Shown: positions 7,911 through 15,587 of the stretch, one piece after another
Numbering within the stretch: the first letter of the stretch is position 1
Layout of the letters: the number at the start of each line of letters is the position of its first letter
DNA from: Candidatus Cibiobacter qucibialis
Lineage (GTDB): Bacteria > Bacillota > Clostridia > Oscillospirales > Ruminococcaceae
DNA length: 39,913 nt
NCBI GenBank assembly: GCA_004000625.1
Contig: SAUS01000012.1
Coordinates: 1-39,913, forward strand
Reading direction: 5' to 3'
Translations under genes and position numbers: made by a program
The notes under the pieces: generated by a model
What the model was told of the DNA's origin: nothing
The model's database searches: none
The model's input: only the letters and a program-made list of their open reading frames with translations

Positions 7911-7988
7911 GCTGTCACAAAATGTGGGGATGGCGTGTTAGAAAAGTGAAAGGCCTTTCTGAATAAAGGAAAAAGGAGGGAGAAGAGA

Positions 7989-8498
7989 ATGTTCTCGGCA
8001 GATACCTTGCAGCAGGCATTGGTGCAGGATTATGGCCGCCTGTGTACATTGGCAAATAAAATTTTGCAGGACAGCCATCTGGCGCAGGATGCTGTGCAGG
8101 AAAGCTGGCTGCGGCTGAACCGGGCACGGCCCGATACGACCGATGCGGAAAAGCTGCGCCATTTGCTGCTGGTCACGGTGCGCCATACGGCCCTGAACAT
8201 GCGGCGGAGCCGGCGGGCCGAACCGGCAGAAGATGCAGTATTTGCCGCCCTGCCGGATGCTGGCCCGCTGCCGCAGGAAAAGCTGGAACGCAGCGAGGCC
8301 GTGCGCTGCCTGCTGGCGGCAATGCAGGCGCTGGAAGAAACCGACCGCGCCATCTTGCAGCTGCAATACGGGCAGGGCATGACCGGGGCACAAATTGCGG
8401 CAGCACTGGGGCTGCACGCCGCTACGGTGCGCCAGCGCAGCCGCCGCGCCCGGCAAAAGCTGAAACAATTACTGGAACAGGAGGGCCTGACCTTATGA
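7989..8498 (+). CDS. ECF-type RNA polymerase sigma factor
   Basis: 169 residues, the size of extracytoplasmic-function sigma factors with only regions 2 and 4. Region 2 spans about 10-85 (LANKILQDSHLAQDAVQESW with the usual DAQDAVQE-like core), region 4 about 110-160 (LEETDRAILQLQYGQGMTGAQIAAALGL followed by an HTH recognition helix with ATVRQRSRRARQKL). ATG at 7989 follows GGAGGGAGAAG. Its stop overlaps the next ATG by 4 bp (ATGA), coupling it to a membrane protein that probably acts as its anti-sigma factor. Such pairs respond to envelope stress; the signal is unknown. Confidence 0.88.
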   Translation: MFSADTLQQALVQDYGRLCTLANKILQDSHLAQDAVQESWLRLNRARPDTTDAEKLRHLLLVTVRHTALNMRRSRRAEPAEDAVFAALPDAGPLPQEKLERSEAVRCLLAAMQALEETDRAILQLQYGQGMTGAQIAAALGLHAATVRQRSRRARQKLKQLLEQEGLTL

Positions 8499-9160
8499 AA
8501 GAACCATTGGATGAACTGCTGGTGCAGGCGTGCGCCGCCCAGCAACGCGCGGATCTGGCGGCGCTGGAACAGCTGGAACCAGCCAATGTGCCAATGCCAT
8601 TTGTGCCGCAGGTGCGCCGCACACCCCGGCGGCTGCTGAAAACGGTCATCATCGCTGCCGTTTGTGCAGTGCTGGCAACAACCGCCTATGCCTTTTGGCC
8701 AAGAGTTGCCGTGATCCTGGAGGGCAGCCGGGCATACCTTGCCGTGCAGGAAGCACCGCAGAACAGCATCCCCATGGAACAAATGCAGCTGACCTGGCTG
8801 CCGGATGGCTGCACCGTGACATGGGATGACAGCACCTATCAGGAATACGGCGCGTACTCCTGCCTGATCGATAACGGCAAGCAGAGCAAAGAACACCAGG
8901 TGCTGGGCATTGCCCAAATGCCGCTGGAAAACAAAGTCAACATTCAGGGCCGCGGGCCGGATGATGCCATTACCGAGGAAGATAAAGCGAACATAGAACA
9001 ACAAATCATGATTGTGGATGACATTGCTGCTTTGACTGCGGAGCAGATTGAGGATTGCAGTGTGGTGGCATGGACAGCAGGGGACAGCTACTATGTGGCA
9101 TCGGTACACCACTGGCAGGATAAAGACGAACTGGTGAAGATTTTGCAGGGAATACGATAG
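8495..9160 (+). CDS. putative membrane anti-sigma factor / sensor
   Basis: 221-residue single-pass membrane protein. A cytosolic N-terminal 45 residues rich in Ala/Leu/Glu is followed by basic residues (RRTPRRLLK), a membrane segment at about 49-68 and an extracellular domain with WLPDGCTVTWDDSTYQEYG and a SYYVASVHHW C-terminal strand, resembling DUF4367-type domains often found on anti-sigma proteins. No zinc-binding HxxxCxxC motif of the ZAS type is seen. The role is inferred from overlap with the ECF sigma gene: hold the sigma factor at the membrane and release it on an external cue. Confidence 0.7.
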   Translation: MKEPLDELLVQACAAQQRADLAALEQLEPANVPMPFVPQVRRTPRRLLKTVIIAAVCAVLATTAYAFWPRVAVILEGSRAYLAVQEAPQNSIPMEQMQLTWLPDGCTVTWDDSTYQEYGAYSCLIDNGKQSKEHQVLGIAQMPLENKVNIQGRGPDDAITEEDKANIEQQIMIVDDIAALTAEQIEDCSVVAWTAGDSYYVASVHHWQDKDELVKILQGIR

Positions 9161-9181
9161 CTTTGTAAAGGAGCAATAACA

Positions 9182-9535
9182 ATGAAAAAAATTATAATAG
9201 CAATTAGTATGATGCTGGCTATGAACATCTTTTTAGCAGTTCCTGCATTAGCAGAAAATTATCAGGAGTATGGTCTATATGATAGTGATGGAAACTACAA
9301 GGGGATGTTTTATTCGATAGAAGAGATTAATGATTTTTTAGAAGAAACAATGACAGCAGATGCACGATATATAAAATGCGATGGGGTAAATAAACATGGA
9401 GACAAGACTTATACAGTGATTAGAGAGGCGGATTACTATTGGTGGATAGATAATAATATGAAACGTGTATACCAGTGTATAGTATATTGCGCTTATTGCA
9501 ATGTCCAAATAAGTTGTGAAGATTTCGTATACTAA
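9182..9535 (+). CDS. AT-rich secreted small protein, unknown function
   Basis: 117 residues. A clear signal peptide (MKKIIIAISMMLAMNIFLAVPALA, cleavage after ALA near residue 24) is followed by an acidic, Tyr-rich mature domain with a Cys cluster at the C-terminus (YQCIVYCAYCNVQISCEDF). The ATG has AAAGGAG 8 bases upstream and lies 21 bp after the anti-sigma-like gene, so it is likely co-transcribed. Base composition drops sharply (roughly 35 percent GC by eye against more than 55 percent around it) and codons are AT-rich, a sign of recent acquisition. No family recognised. It could be an effector, a signal or an antimicrobial-type product of the sigma/anti-sigma unit. Confidence 0.7.
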   Translation: MKKIIIAISMMLAMNIFLAVPALAENYQEYGLYDSDGNYKGMFYSIEEINDFLEETMTADARYIKCDGVNKHGDKTYTVIREADYYWWIDNNMKRVYQCIVYCAYCNVQISCEDFVY

Positions 9536-9587
9536 ACGGATGTAGAAAACATAAATAATGAACGCATTTTAAGCAATATATACTGAC

Positions 9588-9626
9588 AAAAATCCGCCCC
9601 TTTTTTGCAAAAGGAGCGGATTTTTT
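9588..9626. terminator. bidirectional terminator between 9535 and ackA
   Basis: AAAAATCCGC/GCGGATTTTTT stem continued by CCCTTTTT/AAAAGG; T-runs on both strands. Serves both converging transcripts. Confidence 0.9.
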
Positions 9627-9670
9627 AGCTTAGTTCAGTTTTAGGCGCTTGAGCTGGAATATAGGTGCAA

Positions 9671-10888
9671 TTACAGCAAGCCTTCGTTGCCCAGAACTTC
9701 CTTGGTGTCGCGGGCAATCATCAGCTCTTCGTTGGTCTCGATGACCAGGGTGCGAACCTTGGCACCCCAAGCGGTGATTTCCACAACATCTTTGTTCTGC
9801 TTGTGGGCGTTGGCGTTCTTTTCGGTATCCACGCGGATGCCCAGCCAATCCATGTGGTGGCAGATCTTGGCACGGGAGTCAGCGTCATGCTCGCCGATAC
9901 CGCCGGTGAACACGATGGCGTCAACACCGCCCATAGCGGCAATGTAGCTGCCGATGGTCTTCTTGATCTGGTAGTTCAGCATATCGCTGGCCAGCTGTGC
10001 GCGCGGGTTGCCGGCGGCGGCTGCTGCCTCAACGTCACGCTTGTCGCTGGAAACGCCGGAGACACCCAGCAGGCCGGACTTCTTGTTCAGAATCTCGTCC
10101 AGCTGGTGGCCGGTGATGTTCAGGGTGTACTTCAGGTAGTTGACCACAGAAGGGTCGATATCGCCGCAGCGGGTGCCCATCATCAGGCCGGCCAGCGGGG
10201 TCATGCCCATAGAGGTATCCACAACCTTGCCCTGGTCAACTGCAGCAATGGAAGAACCATTGCCCAGATGGCAGGTGATCAGTTTCAGGCGGTCGATGGG
10301 CTCTTCCAGATATTCGGCAGCGCGGTAGCTGACGTACTTGTGGCTGGTGCCGTGGAAGCCGTAACGGCGCACGCCGTACTTCTCGTAATATTCATACGGG
10401 ATGGCGTACATGAAAGCCTTCGGCGGCATAGTGGAATGGAAAGCGGTATCAAACACGGCAACATTGGGAATATCGCCAAAGACCTTTTTGGCGGCCTCGA
10501 TACCCAGGATGCCGGCAGGGTTGTGCAGCGGGGCCAGGGGGCTCAGCTCGCGCAGGGTCTCGATCACTTCGGGGGTGATCAGGCAGCTGGCCTGGAACTT
10601 TTCGCCGCCGTGGACCACGCGGTGGCCGATGGCGTTGATCTCGCTGACATCATCAATGACCTTGCCATCGCCGGTGGTCATCTTTTTCACAACCTCAGCA
10701 AATGCTTCGGTGTGAGTGGGGAAGATGGCCGGGGTGGTGGCTTTATTGCCGTTGGCTTCATGGGTAATCATGCTGCTTTCCATGCCAATGCGCTCGCACA
10801 GGCCCTTGCACAGCACCTTCTCGCCTTGCATATCAATGAGCTGATATTTCAGGCTGGAAGAACCACAGTTGATAACAAGGATCTTCAT
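9671..10888 (-). CDS. ackA: acetate kinase
   Basis: 405 residues, full length. Converts acetyl phosphate and ADP to acetate and ATP (reversible) in the cytosol, the final energy-yielding step of acetate fermentation; some lineages in this group run it toward acetate uptake for butyrate formation. Seen: N-terminal phosphate-binding NCGSSSLKY, HRVVHGGEKF, TCHLGNGSS and the FTGGIGEHD loop near residue 325, all typical of the ASKHA-fold kinase. Pta is not adjacent. ATG at 10888 follows AAGGAGGAC. Transcribed from a strong promoter divergent to tmcAL; the 5' leader contains a CCGGG/CCCGG hairpin (10924-10938). Confidence 0.97.
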   Translation of the reverse strand: MKILVINCGSSSLKYQLIDMQGEKVLCKGLCERIGMESSMITHEANGNKATTPAIFPTHTEAFAEVVKKMTTGDGKVIDDVSEINAIGHRVVHGGEKFQASCLITPEVIETLRELSPLAPLHNPAGILGIEAAKKVFGDIPNVAVFDTAFHSTMPPKAFMYAIPYEYYEKYGVRRYGFHGTSHKYVSYRAAEYLEEPIDRLKLITCHLGNGSSIAAVDQGKVVDTSMGMTPLAGLMMGTRCGDIDPSVVNYLKYTLNITGHQLDEILNKKSGLLGVSGVSSDKRDVEAAAAAGNPRAQLASDMLNYQIKKTIGSYIAAMGGVDAIVFTGGIGEHDADSRAKICHHMDWLGIRVDTEKNANAHKQNKDVVEITAWGAKVRTLVIETNEELMIARDTKEVLGNEGLL

Positions 10889-10971
10889 TGGATTTGTCCT
10901 CCTTCAAAATTTAAGAACCATGCCGGGCGGGACCCGGTTTTTGTATTGGCCCTTTTGTATCAGACAAATTT

Positions 10972-11000
10972 ATTATATAATGAAGCAGAAAACATTGCAA
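10972..11000 (-). promoter_or_regulatory. ackA promoter, divergent with tmcAL
   Basis: Minus strand TTGCAA (10995-11000), 17-bp spacer, TATAAT (10972-10977). The palindrome ATTATATAAT also gives a plus-strand TATAAT at 10976-10981 that could serve tmcAL, so the two promoters share their -10 region. Confidence 0.75.
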
Positions 11001-11054
11001 GGCTCTTTTCGGCACAAGCGAACAGAATTTGCGGAGAATCAGGGGGTAGACGAT

Positions 11055-12242
11055 ATGAATTTTGTCGGCATCATTGCAGAGTATGACCCGTTCCACAGCG
11101 GCCACGCATTGCAGCTGCGCATGCTGCGGCAGCGGGGGGCCAGTACCATCGCGGTGTGCATGAGCACCGGCGTTGTGCAGCGCGGTGGGGTACCCATCCT
11201 GCCGGAAGCTGTGCGGGTGCGCGCAGCGCTGGCTGCCGGGGCGGACCTGGTGGTGGCGCTGCCTGCGCCCTATGCCAACGCCAGCGCAGAACAGTTTGCC
11301 GCTGCCGGGGTACATCTGCTGGCCGCGCTGGGGTGCGATACCCTTGCGTTCGGTGCCGAAACCCCGGAGTCCGCCCCCTTGCAGGCAGCGGCTGCCGCGC
11401 TGTGCAGTGCGGCGTTCCCGGCGGCGCTGCGCAGCCAGCTGGAAAGCGGCCTGCCCTTTGCCGTCGCCCGTGCCGCAGCCGCCGAAACATTGTGCCCCGG
11501 TGCTGCGGATTTGCTGCAAACGCCCAACAACATTTTGGGGATCGAATACTGCAAGGCCATTCTGCGGCAGGGGGCAGCCATGCAGTTGCTGCCCCTGCCG
11601 CGTCTGGGCGCAGCCCATGGCACCGCCCAGACCGGCCAGGTGCAGGGGCAGGCATTGGCTTCGGCTTCCCATATCCGGCAGTTGGTGCATACGCAAGGAA
11701 TCAAGGCTGCCAGCCCCTTTGTGCCGCAGGCAGCCATGGAGCTGTACCGCCAGGCCGCGGAACAAGGTCAGCTGGCGGACCCGGAAAAGTTCAGCACCGC
11801 AGTGCTGACTTTGCTGCGCACCAAAACGCCGGAGCAGCTGAGTACCTTACGCGGCGCGGGCGAAGGGCTGGAAAACCGCCTGTATGCCGCAGCCCGCGAA
11901 GCAGAAACGGTAAATAATCTGTATGACCGCCTGAAAACCAAGCGCTACCCCACGGCCCGCCTGCGGCGACTGGTACTGGATGCTGTGCTGGATGTGCCCG
12001 CCGCGGGCCTGCCCGCGCTGCCGCCGTACCTGTTGGTGCTGGGGGCAAAGCGCAGCGCGCTGCCGCTGTTAAAGCACGCAAAAATTCCGGCGGGCACCAG
12101 CCTTGCGGGTTTGGCGGGGCAGGACCCAAAACTGCAAATTGCTGCTGATATGCACAGCAAAGCGGTTGATTTTTCGTTACTTTGCCGGTACAAAATACAG
12201 CCCATGGGGCTTGCGTACACAGCGCATGTAGTGCTATTATAA
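11055..12242 (+). CDS. tmcAL: tRNA(Met) cytidine acetate ligase TmcAL
   Basis: 395 residues from the ATG at 11055 (preceded by AGGGGG). TmcAL (formerly YlbM) activates acetate with ATP and acetylates the wobble cytidine (ac4C34) of elongator tRNA-Met. Seen: nucleotidyltransferase signature GIIAEYDPFHSGH at residues 5-17 (family consensus EYNPFHxGH, here Asn is Asp), then a Gly/Ala-rich Rossmann-like part, the family motif TPNNILGIEYCKA around 157-169, and a C-terminal tRNA-binding-type helical region with RYPTARLRRL. It is divergent from ackA, whose product makes its acetate substrate; this pairing fits but may be only neighbourhood. Confidence 0.9.
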   Translation: MNFVGIIAEYDPFHSGHALQLRMLRQRGASTIAVCMSTGVVQRGGVPILPEAVRVRAALAAGADLVVALPAPYANASAEQFAAAGVHLLAALGCDTLAFGAETPESAPLQAAAAALCSAAFPAALRSQLESGLPFAVARAAAAETLCPGAADLLQTPNNILGIEYCKAILRQGAAMQLLPLPRLGAAHGTAQTGQVQGQALASASHIRQLVHTQGIKAASPFVPQAAMELYRQAAEQGQLADPEKFSTAVLTLLRTKTPEQLSTLRGAGEGLENRLYAAAREAETVNNLYDRLKTKRYPTARLRRLVLDAVLDVPAAGLPALPPYLLVLGAKRSALPLLKHAKIPAGTSLAGLAGQDPKLQIAADMHSKAVDFSLLCRYKIQPMGLAYTAHVVLL

Positions 12243-12325
12243 TATAGATATGGATAAAAAGTGCGCGGAGTTGAAACTTTGTTGCGCTTTTAACACGCAA
12301 AATCGTTGCGAAATGAGGAAAAACA

Positions 12326-12496
12326 ATGGCACTACATGTCATGGACGAAGCCAACCAGTGTCTGGGCTGCAAAAAGCCGCGCTGCCAGCAGGGGTGCCCC
12401 ATCCAGACCAATATCCCCGAAGTGATCCGCCTGTTGAAAGCCAACAAGCTGGACGAAGCAGGCCGCATGCGGTGTTGCCTTAAGGATAGGGGATAA
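12326..12496 (+). pseudogene. truncated N-terminus of a GltA/NfnB-like Fe-S oxidoreductase
   Basis: Reading frame of 56 codons with ATG at 12326 and GAGG about 9 bases upstream. The first 48 residues match the N-terminal [4Fe-4S] domain of glutamate-synthase small-subunit-type flavoproteins: QCLGCKKPRCQQGCP, then IPEVIRLLKANKLDEAGRM, which in intact proteins continues into LFENNPLS. Here, right after AGRM, the sequence switches to TGCGGTGTTGCC-TTAA, the terminal 12 bp of the window's MITE family, and stops 8 codons later. The rest of the gene (normally about 400 residues more) is absent. A MITE-associated deletion is the simplest reading. Confidence 0.75.
12468..12479 (-). mobile_element. MITE end remnant (copy G)
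   Basis: TGCGGTGTTGCC is the exact complement of the left end GGCAACACCGCA of the MITE family and is followed by TTAA, a target sequence seen at copy A. Only 12 bp remain. A chance match of this length in 40 kb is unlikely, and its position at the break of the Fe-S gene supports a real remnant. Confidence 0.6.
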
Positions 12497-12503
12497 GGGG
12501 GCG

Positions 12504-13163
12504 TTATTCCGTTCCGCACAGCTCAAATTCGTTTTTGCGGCAGCGGATCAGCCCATCGTCCCGCATTTTGCCCAGCTCCTTGGAAAGTGCGCTGCGGTCC
12601 AGGTTCAGGTAGTCCGCCAGCTGCTGGCGGTCAAACGGGATGGAAAAATGCGTGCTGCCCGCCCGCACTGCCTGCGCGGAAAGATAGGTCAGCAACCGCC
12701 CACGCGCACTTTTTGGTGTGGTGCACCGGATGCGTTGGGAGAGCGCCAGGTTTTTCTGCATAGAAAGCAGTAACAGGTTGTGCAAAAACTTGGGGTACCA
12801 GCTGGCGGCAGTGTTTTGCTGCTGCAGCATGGGTACAAGATCCAGCCATAAAATTTCGCACGGCTCCGCGGCGGCCACATCCACCATCAGCGGCTCGCCG
12901 CACAGGGCATAAGTTTCGGCAAACGCCTGCCCGGCTTCCACATGGCTCAAAATGCTTTTGTTGCCCCACAGGTCGTTGGATTCTACGTTTACGCTGCCGC
13001 TTTGTACAATGCCGATCTCATGTACCACACGGCCCGCATGGTAGATCAGAGCGTTTTTGTCATAACGCTGCACACGGATGCAGTGGGCGGCGCGCAGGGC
13101 GGCAAGTTCGTCTGCCGTCATGCCGCGGAAAAGCTGGATGGGGGTGCTGGCTGTTTTTTCCAT
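12504..13163 (-). CDS. Crp/Fnr family transcriptional regulator
   Basis: 219 residues. N-terminal cyclic-nucleotide-binding-like beta barrel (about 10-125, with a GRVVHEIGIVQSGSVNVE core) and C-terminal winged HTH (FDRQQLADYLNLDRSALSKELGKMRDDGLI, about 172-202). The FNR-type N-terminal Cys cluster for an oxygen-labile [4Fe-4S] is not present, so the ligand is unknown. Its HTH ends the protein without the extra Cys. It is divergent from the ferredoxin-like gene; the 16-bp palindrome at 13180-13195, 17 bp upstream of its own ATG, is the expected binding site. Related regulators commonly sit beside hcp-type nitrosative-stress genes; here hcp is absent. Confidence 0.9.
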   Translation of the reverse strand: MEKTASTPIQLFRGMTADELAALRAAHCIRVQRYDKNALIYHAGRVVHEIGIVQSGSVNVESNDLWGNKSILSHVEAGQAFAETYALCGEPLMVDVAAAEPCEILWLDLVPMLQQQNTAASWYPKFLHNLLLLSMQKNLALSQRIRCTTPKSARGRLLTYLSAQAVRAGSTHFSIPFDRQQLADYLNLDRSALSKELGKMRDDGLIRCRKNEFELCGTE

Positions 13164-13179
13164 GGGATTCCTCGCTTTT

Positions 13180-13195
13180 TGTGGTTATAACCACA
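13180..13195. promoter_or_regulatory. Crp/Fnr operator palindrome
   Basis: TGTGGTTATAACCACA, a perfect 16-bp inverted repeat between the divergent regulator and ferredoxin-like genes. Its centre (13187.5) is about 41.5 bp upstream of the start site predicted from TATAAT at 13217-13222, the classic class II activator position. It also overlaps the region where the regulator's own transcript would start, so autoregulation is possible. Confidence 0.75.
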
Positions 13196-13216
13196 GATTT
13201 ATTGGCCTGATGGCAT

Positions 13217-13222
13217 TATAAT
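13217..13222 (+). promoter_or_regulatory. -10 box of the ferredoxin-like gene, no consensus -35
   Basis: TATAAT; the -35 position (13194-13199, ACAGAT) does not match consensus and abuts the palindrome, as expected for an activator-dependent promoter. Confidence 0.6.
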
Positions 13223-13303
13223 ACAAGCACAGCAAAAAGAAAAGAGCAGCGCGCCGCACAGCAATGCACGGCATTGAACGGCGCGGAGAAAGGAACACCC
13301 TCT

Positions 13304-14074
13304 ATGATTCGCAAAATTATCCAGATCGATACCGATAAATGCAACGGCTGCGGTGCCTGCGCCAATGCCTGCCACGAAGGTGCTATCGCCATGGTCAACG
13401 GCAAGGCCAAACTGATGCGGGATGACTACTGCGATGGCTTCGGCGACTGCCTGCCCCATTGCCCCACCGGCGCTATCACCTTTGTGGAGCGCGAAGCCGC
13501 CGCTTATGATGAAAAGGCTGTGGAGGAAAACAAGCGCCAGAAAGCCGCAGCCGCCCAAAAGCCGCTGGGCGGCTGCCCCGGCAGCGCGGCCCGCAGCGTG
13601 TTCCACCAGCCTGTGCCGCAAATGCACCACGGCTGCCCCGGCAGCCAGATGCGCCAGATGCAGCATAAGCCGGAACCGGCAGGGGAGGACATGCCAGCAC
13701 TGCGATCTCAGCTTTCCCAATGGCCGGTGCAGATCAAACTGGTTCCGGTCAACGCCCCCTACTTTGATGGGGCCAAACTGCTGATTGCAGCGGACTGCAC
13801 GGCCTATGCTTACGCCAACTTCCATCAAAAGTTCATCCGCGGCCATATCACGCTGGTGGGCTGCCCCAAGCTGGACGATGTGGATTACAGCGAAAAGCTG
13901 ACCCAGATTATCCGCGAAAATAACATCCAGAGCGTGACCGTAGTGCGGATGGAAGTGCCCTGCTGCGGCGGGCTGGAACGCGCCGCCAAGGTGGCCTTGC
14001 AGAACAGCGGCAAGTTCATCCCGTGGCAGGTCATCACCATCTCCATTGACGGCAATATCCTCAGCGAGCTGTGA
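13304..14074 (+). CDS. 4Fe-4S ferredoxin-domain protein, Crp/Fnr-linked
   Basis: 256 residues from the ATG at 13304, with AAAGGA about 9 bases upstream. N-terminal double-cluster ferredoxin domain: C13-x2-C16-x2-C19-x3-C23 and C43-x5-C49-x3-C53-P. A linker of 70 residues follows, rich in Lys/Gln/Ala with two GCPGS repeats (C91, C111), then a globular domain (about 143-256) with C165, VGCPKLD (C187) and VPCCGGL (C220, C221). This is a known anaerobe family often found with a Crp/Fnr regulator and the hybrid cluster protein; the C-terminal Cys suggest further metal or redox chemistry. Likely an electron carrier for stress reduction, inferred from context. Confidence 0.82.
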   Translation: MIRKIIQIDTDKCNGCGACANACHEGAIAMVNGKAKLMRDDYCDGFGDCLPHCPTGAITFVEREAAAYDEKAVEENKRQKAAAAQKPLGGCPGSAARSVFHQPVPQMHHGCPGSQMRQMQHKPEPAGEDMPALRSQLSQWPVQIKLVPVNAPYFDGAKLLIAADCTAYAYANFHQKFIRGHITLVGCPKLDDVDYSEKLTQIIRENNIQSVTVVRMEVPCCGGLERAAKVALQNSGKFIPWQVITISIDGNILSEL

Positions 14075-14118
14075 GATAAGCCCGCTTTTGACAAAAAAAC
14101 AAATTGGATAAAAATAAA

Positions 14119-14168
14119 ACTGCCTGGATTGTTTGCACACTGCAAACAGGTTCAGGCAGCTTTTCTAT
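14119..14168 (+). terminator. terminator after the ferredoxin-like gene
   Basis: Nested stem CTGCCTG/CAGGCAG with inner GTTTGC/GCAAAC, then TTTTCTATTCTTTT. Confidence 0.85.
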
Positions 14169-14173
14169 TCTTT

Positions 14174-15430
14174 TCAGATACACCCTCGTGTTACCGGCGG
14201 GCAGACGACCGGCAGAGGCTTGCCCTTTGCGGGAAACAGCGCTGCGGGCAGCAGCAGAATGAACGGGTCGGCGGAGAACAAAAAGCATTTGTTTTCCATC
14301 AAAAAGTAAACCAGGATCACCGTCAAAAACAAAGTTTCGCCCGTGCAGCGGTTTTGGCATAGCCGCCACATCAACAACAGGAAGATGACCCCAATCACCA
14401 CAGCGCCCAACACGCCCTTGTTCATCGGGATGGCAAGGAAAGCGTTATCAATGGCGTGGTGCTCGTCTCCATCAGTGGCAAGGCCACCCAAAAGGGTAAC
14501 GGCCTTGGGCATGGCATCATGGTACCAGCCGGGCACCCCGTCCTGCTCCGGGTGGTAGAGGGGATACCCCCAGAATACATGGTGCCAGATCTCGAACCGG
14601 CCGGAAAGCAGGCCGTTCAGTTTGTCCAGCAGCGGGGTGGCGGTGGGATGATCCGGGTCAAACAGCCGCCCGGCCAACAGGCTGAACCCCAGCGCCAGCG
14701 GTGCGGCAGCCAGAGCCATGCCGTGCCAGATGCGGCTTTCAAAAAAGGCGGGCAAGGCACGCTGCAGCAAAAACAAAACCAGCAGCAGTACCATGGCAAT
14801 GCCTGCCCCGCGGCAGCCGGGCACCAGCAGCGTGTAGGCTGCCAGGGCAGCCAAGCCGCCCCAGTCCCACCAGCGCAGGCGCGGCCAACGCAGCCAGCCC
14901 CAGGCAAAAAACACACCGGCCAGCCGGGCACCGTACCCGTTGTAATGGCCATAGCCGTAATCCCAGTTGCGGCAGTAGTACAGGTAGGGCACCAGCGGCG
15001 TTGCGGCGTGCAGCAACTGCACCGCCAGCAGCCCGCCAGCCGCTGCGGCAAGGTAGACCTGCAGCACCCGGCGCAAATTAACATCCTTGGCACCAATGCC
15101 AAGCAAAACGGCAAATAAAAACCATTGGTCGTGCCCGTATGCGGTGGTAAACACCGCAAAAGCGGCCAACGCGGCAGCCGTCGGCGCCTGTTGTTTGGTC
15201 TGCCACTGGGTCAGCAGCAGGCTTTTGGCAACCAGCAGCACCGCCGCCGTAACGGTTAAGGCAATGCGGCACACATGGCTGAATGTGGGCAGTGTGTTTT
15301 GAATGTTGGAGCTGAATACCTCCGATAAAACCAGCAGCAGCGCCACGGCAGCGCAGAACACACGCTCGCCCTTGGCCTGTGCTGCTGGGCTGACCGGGCG
15401 GAAAAGCCGGTCAGGTGGTTGTGTGGTCAT
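14174..15430 (-). CDS. polytopic membrane protein, O-antigen polymerase/ligase-like
   Basis: 418 residues from the ATG at 15430 (AAAGGAGG 9 bases upstream; a TTG at 15433 is less well spaced). About ten hydrophobic segments are visible, with a large loop between about 265 and 330 that carries SGRFEIWHHVFWGYP and HAIDNAFLAIPMNKG. This R-x-x-x-W plus H..N.FL pattern in a late extracytoplasmic loop is typical of Wzy/WaaL-type glycan polymerases and ligases. It would act in the membrane on lipid-linked glycans. It stands alone; the murE/asnB cell wall set begins just upstream on the same strand, after a terminator. Exact substrate unknown. Confidence 0.65.
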   Translation of the reverse strand: MTTQPPDRLFRPVSPAAQAKGERVFCAAVALLLVLSEVFSSNIQNTLPTFSHVCRIALTVTAAVLLVAKSLLLTQWQTKQQAPTAAALAAFAVFTTAYGHDQWFLFAVLLGIGAKDVNLRRVLQVYLAAAAGGLLAVQLLHAATPLVPYLYYCRNWDYGYGHYNGYGARLAGVFFAWGWLRWPRLRWWDWGGLAALAAYTLLVPGCRGAGIAMVLLLVLFLLQRALPAFFESRIWHGMALAAAPLALGFSLLAGRLFDPDHPTATPLLDKLNGLLSGRFEIWHHVFWGYPLYHPEQDGVPGWYHDAMPKAVTLLGGLATDGDEHHAIDNAFLAIPMNKGVLGAVVIGVIFLLLMWRLCQNRCTGETLFLTVILVYFLMENKCFLFSADPFILLLPAALFPAKGKPLPVVCPPVTRGCI

Positions 15431-15514
15431 CAAACCGGCCTCCTTTCCGCATTGGTTCGGTTTGAATTTTGTGTATACTTTTTAGCATACACAAACAGTA
15501 TACCATAGTTTTGC

Positions 15515-15579
15515 GCAAAAGAAAAGCAGGGCCGTGCCGCTTTTGCCGCAAAGCAGCAAAAGGCAAAGCACAGCCCTGC
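15515..15579 (-). terminator. terminator of the asnB-murE operon
   Basis: Minus strand: long hairpin GCAGGGC-TGTGC...GCGGCACGGCCCTGC (15526-15579) including TTGCCTTTTGC/GCGGCAAAAGC pairing, followed by TTTTCTTTTG. Confidence 0.85.
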
Positions 15580-15587
15580 AAAATTGC

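Noticed and set aside
9665..11086. 473-codon plus-strand frame opposite ackA
   Set aside because: Shadow of acetate kinase; no start site or domain.
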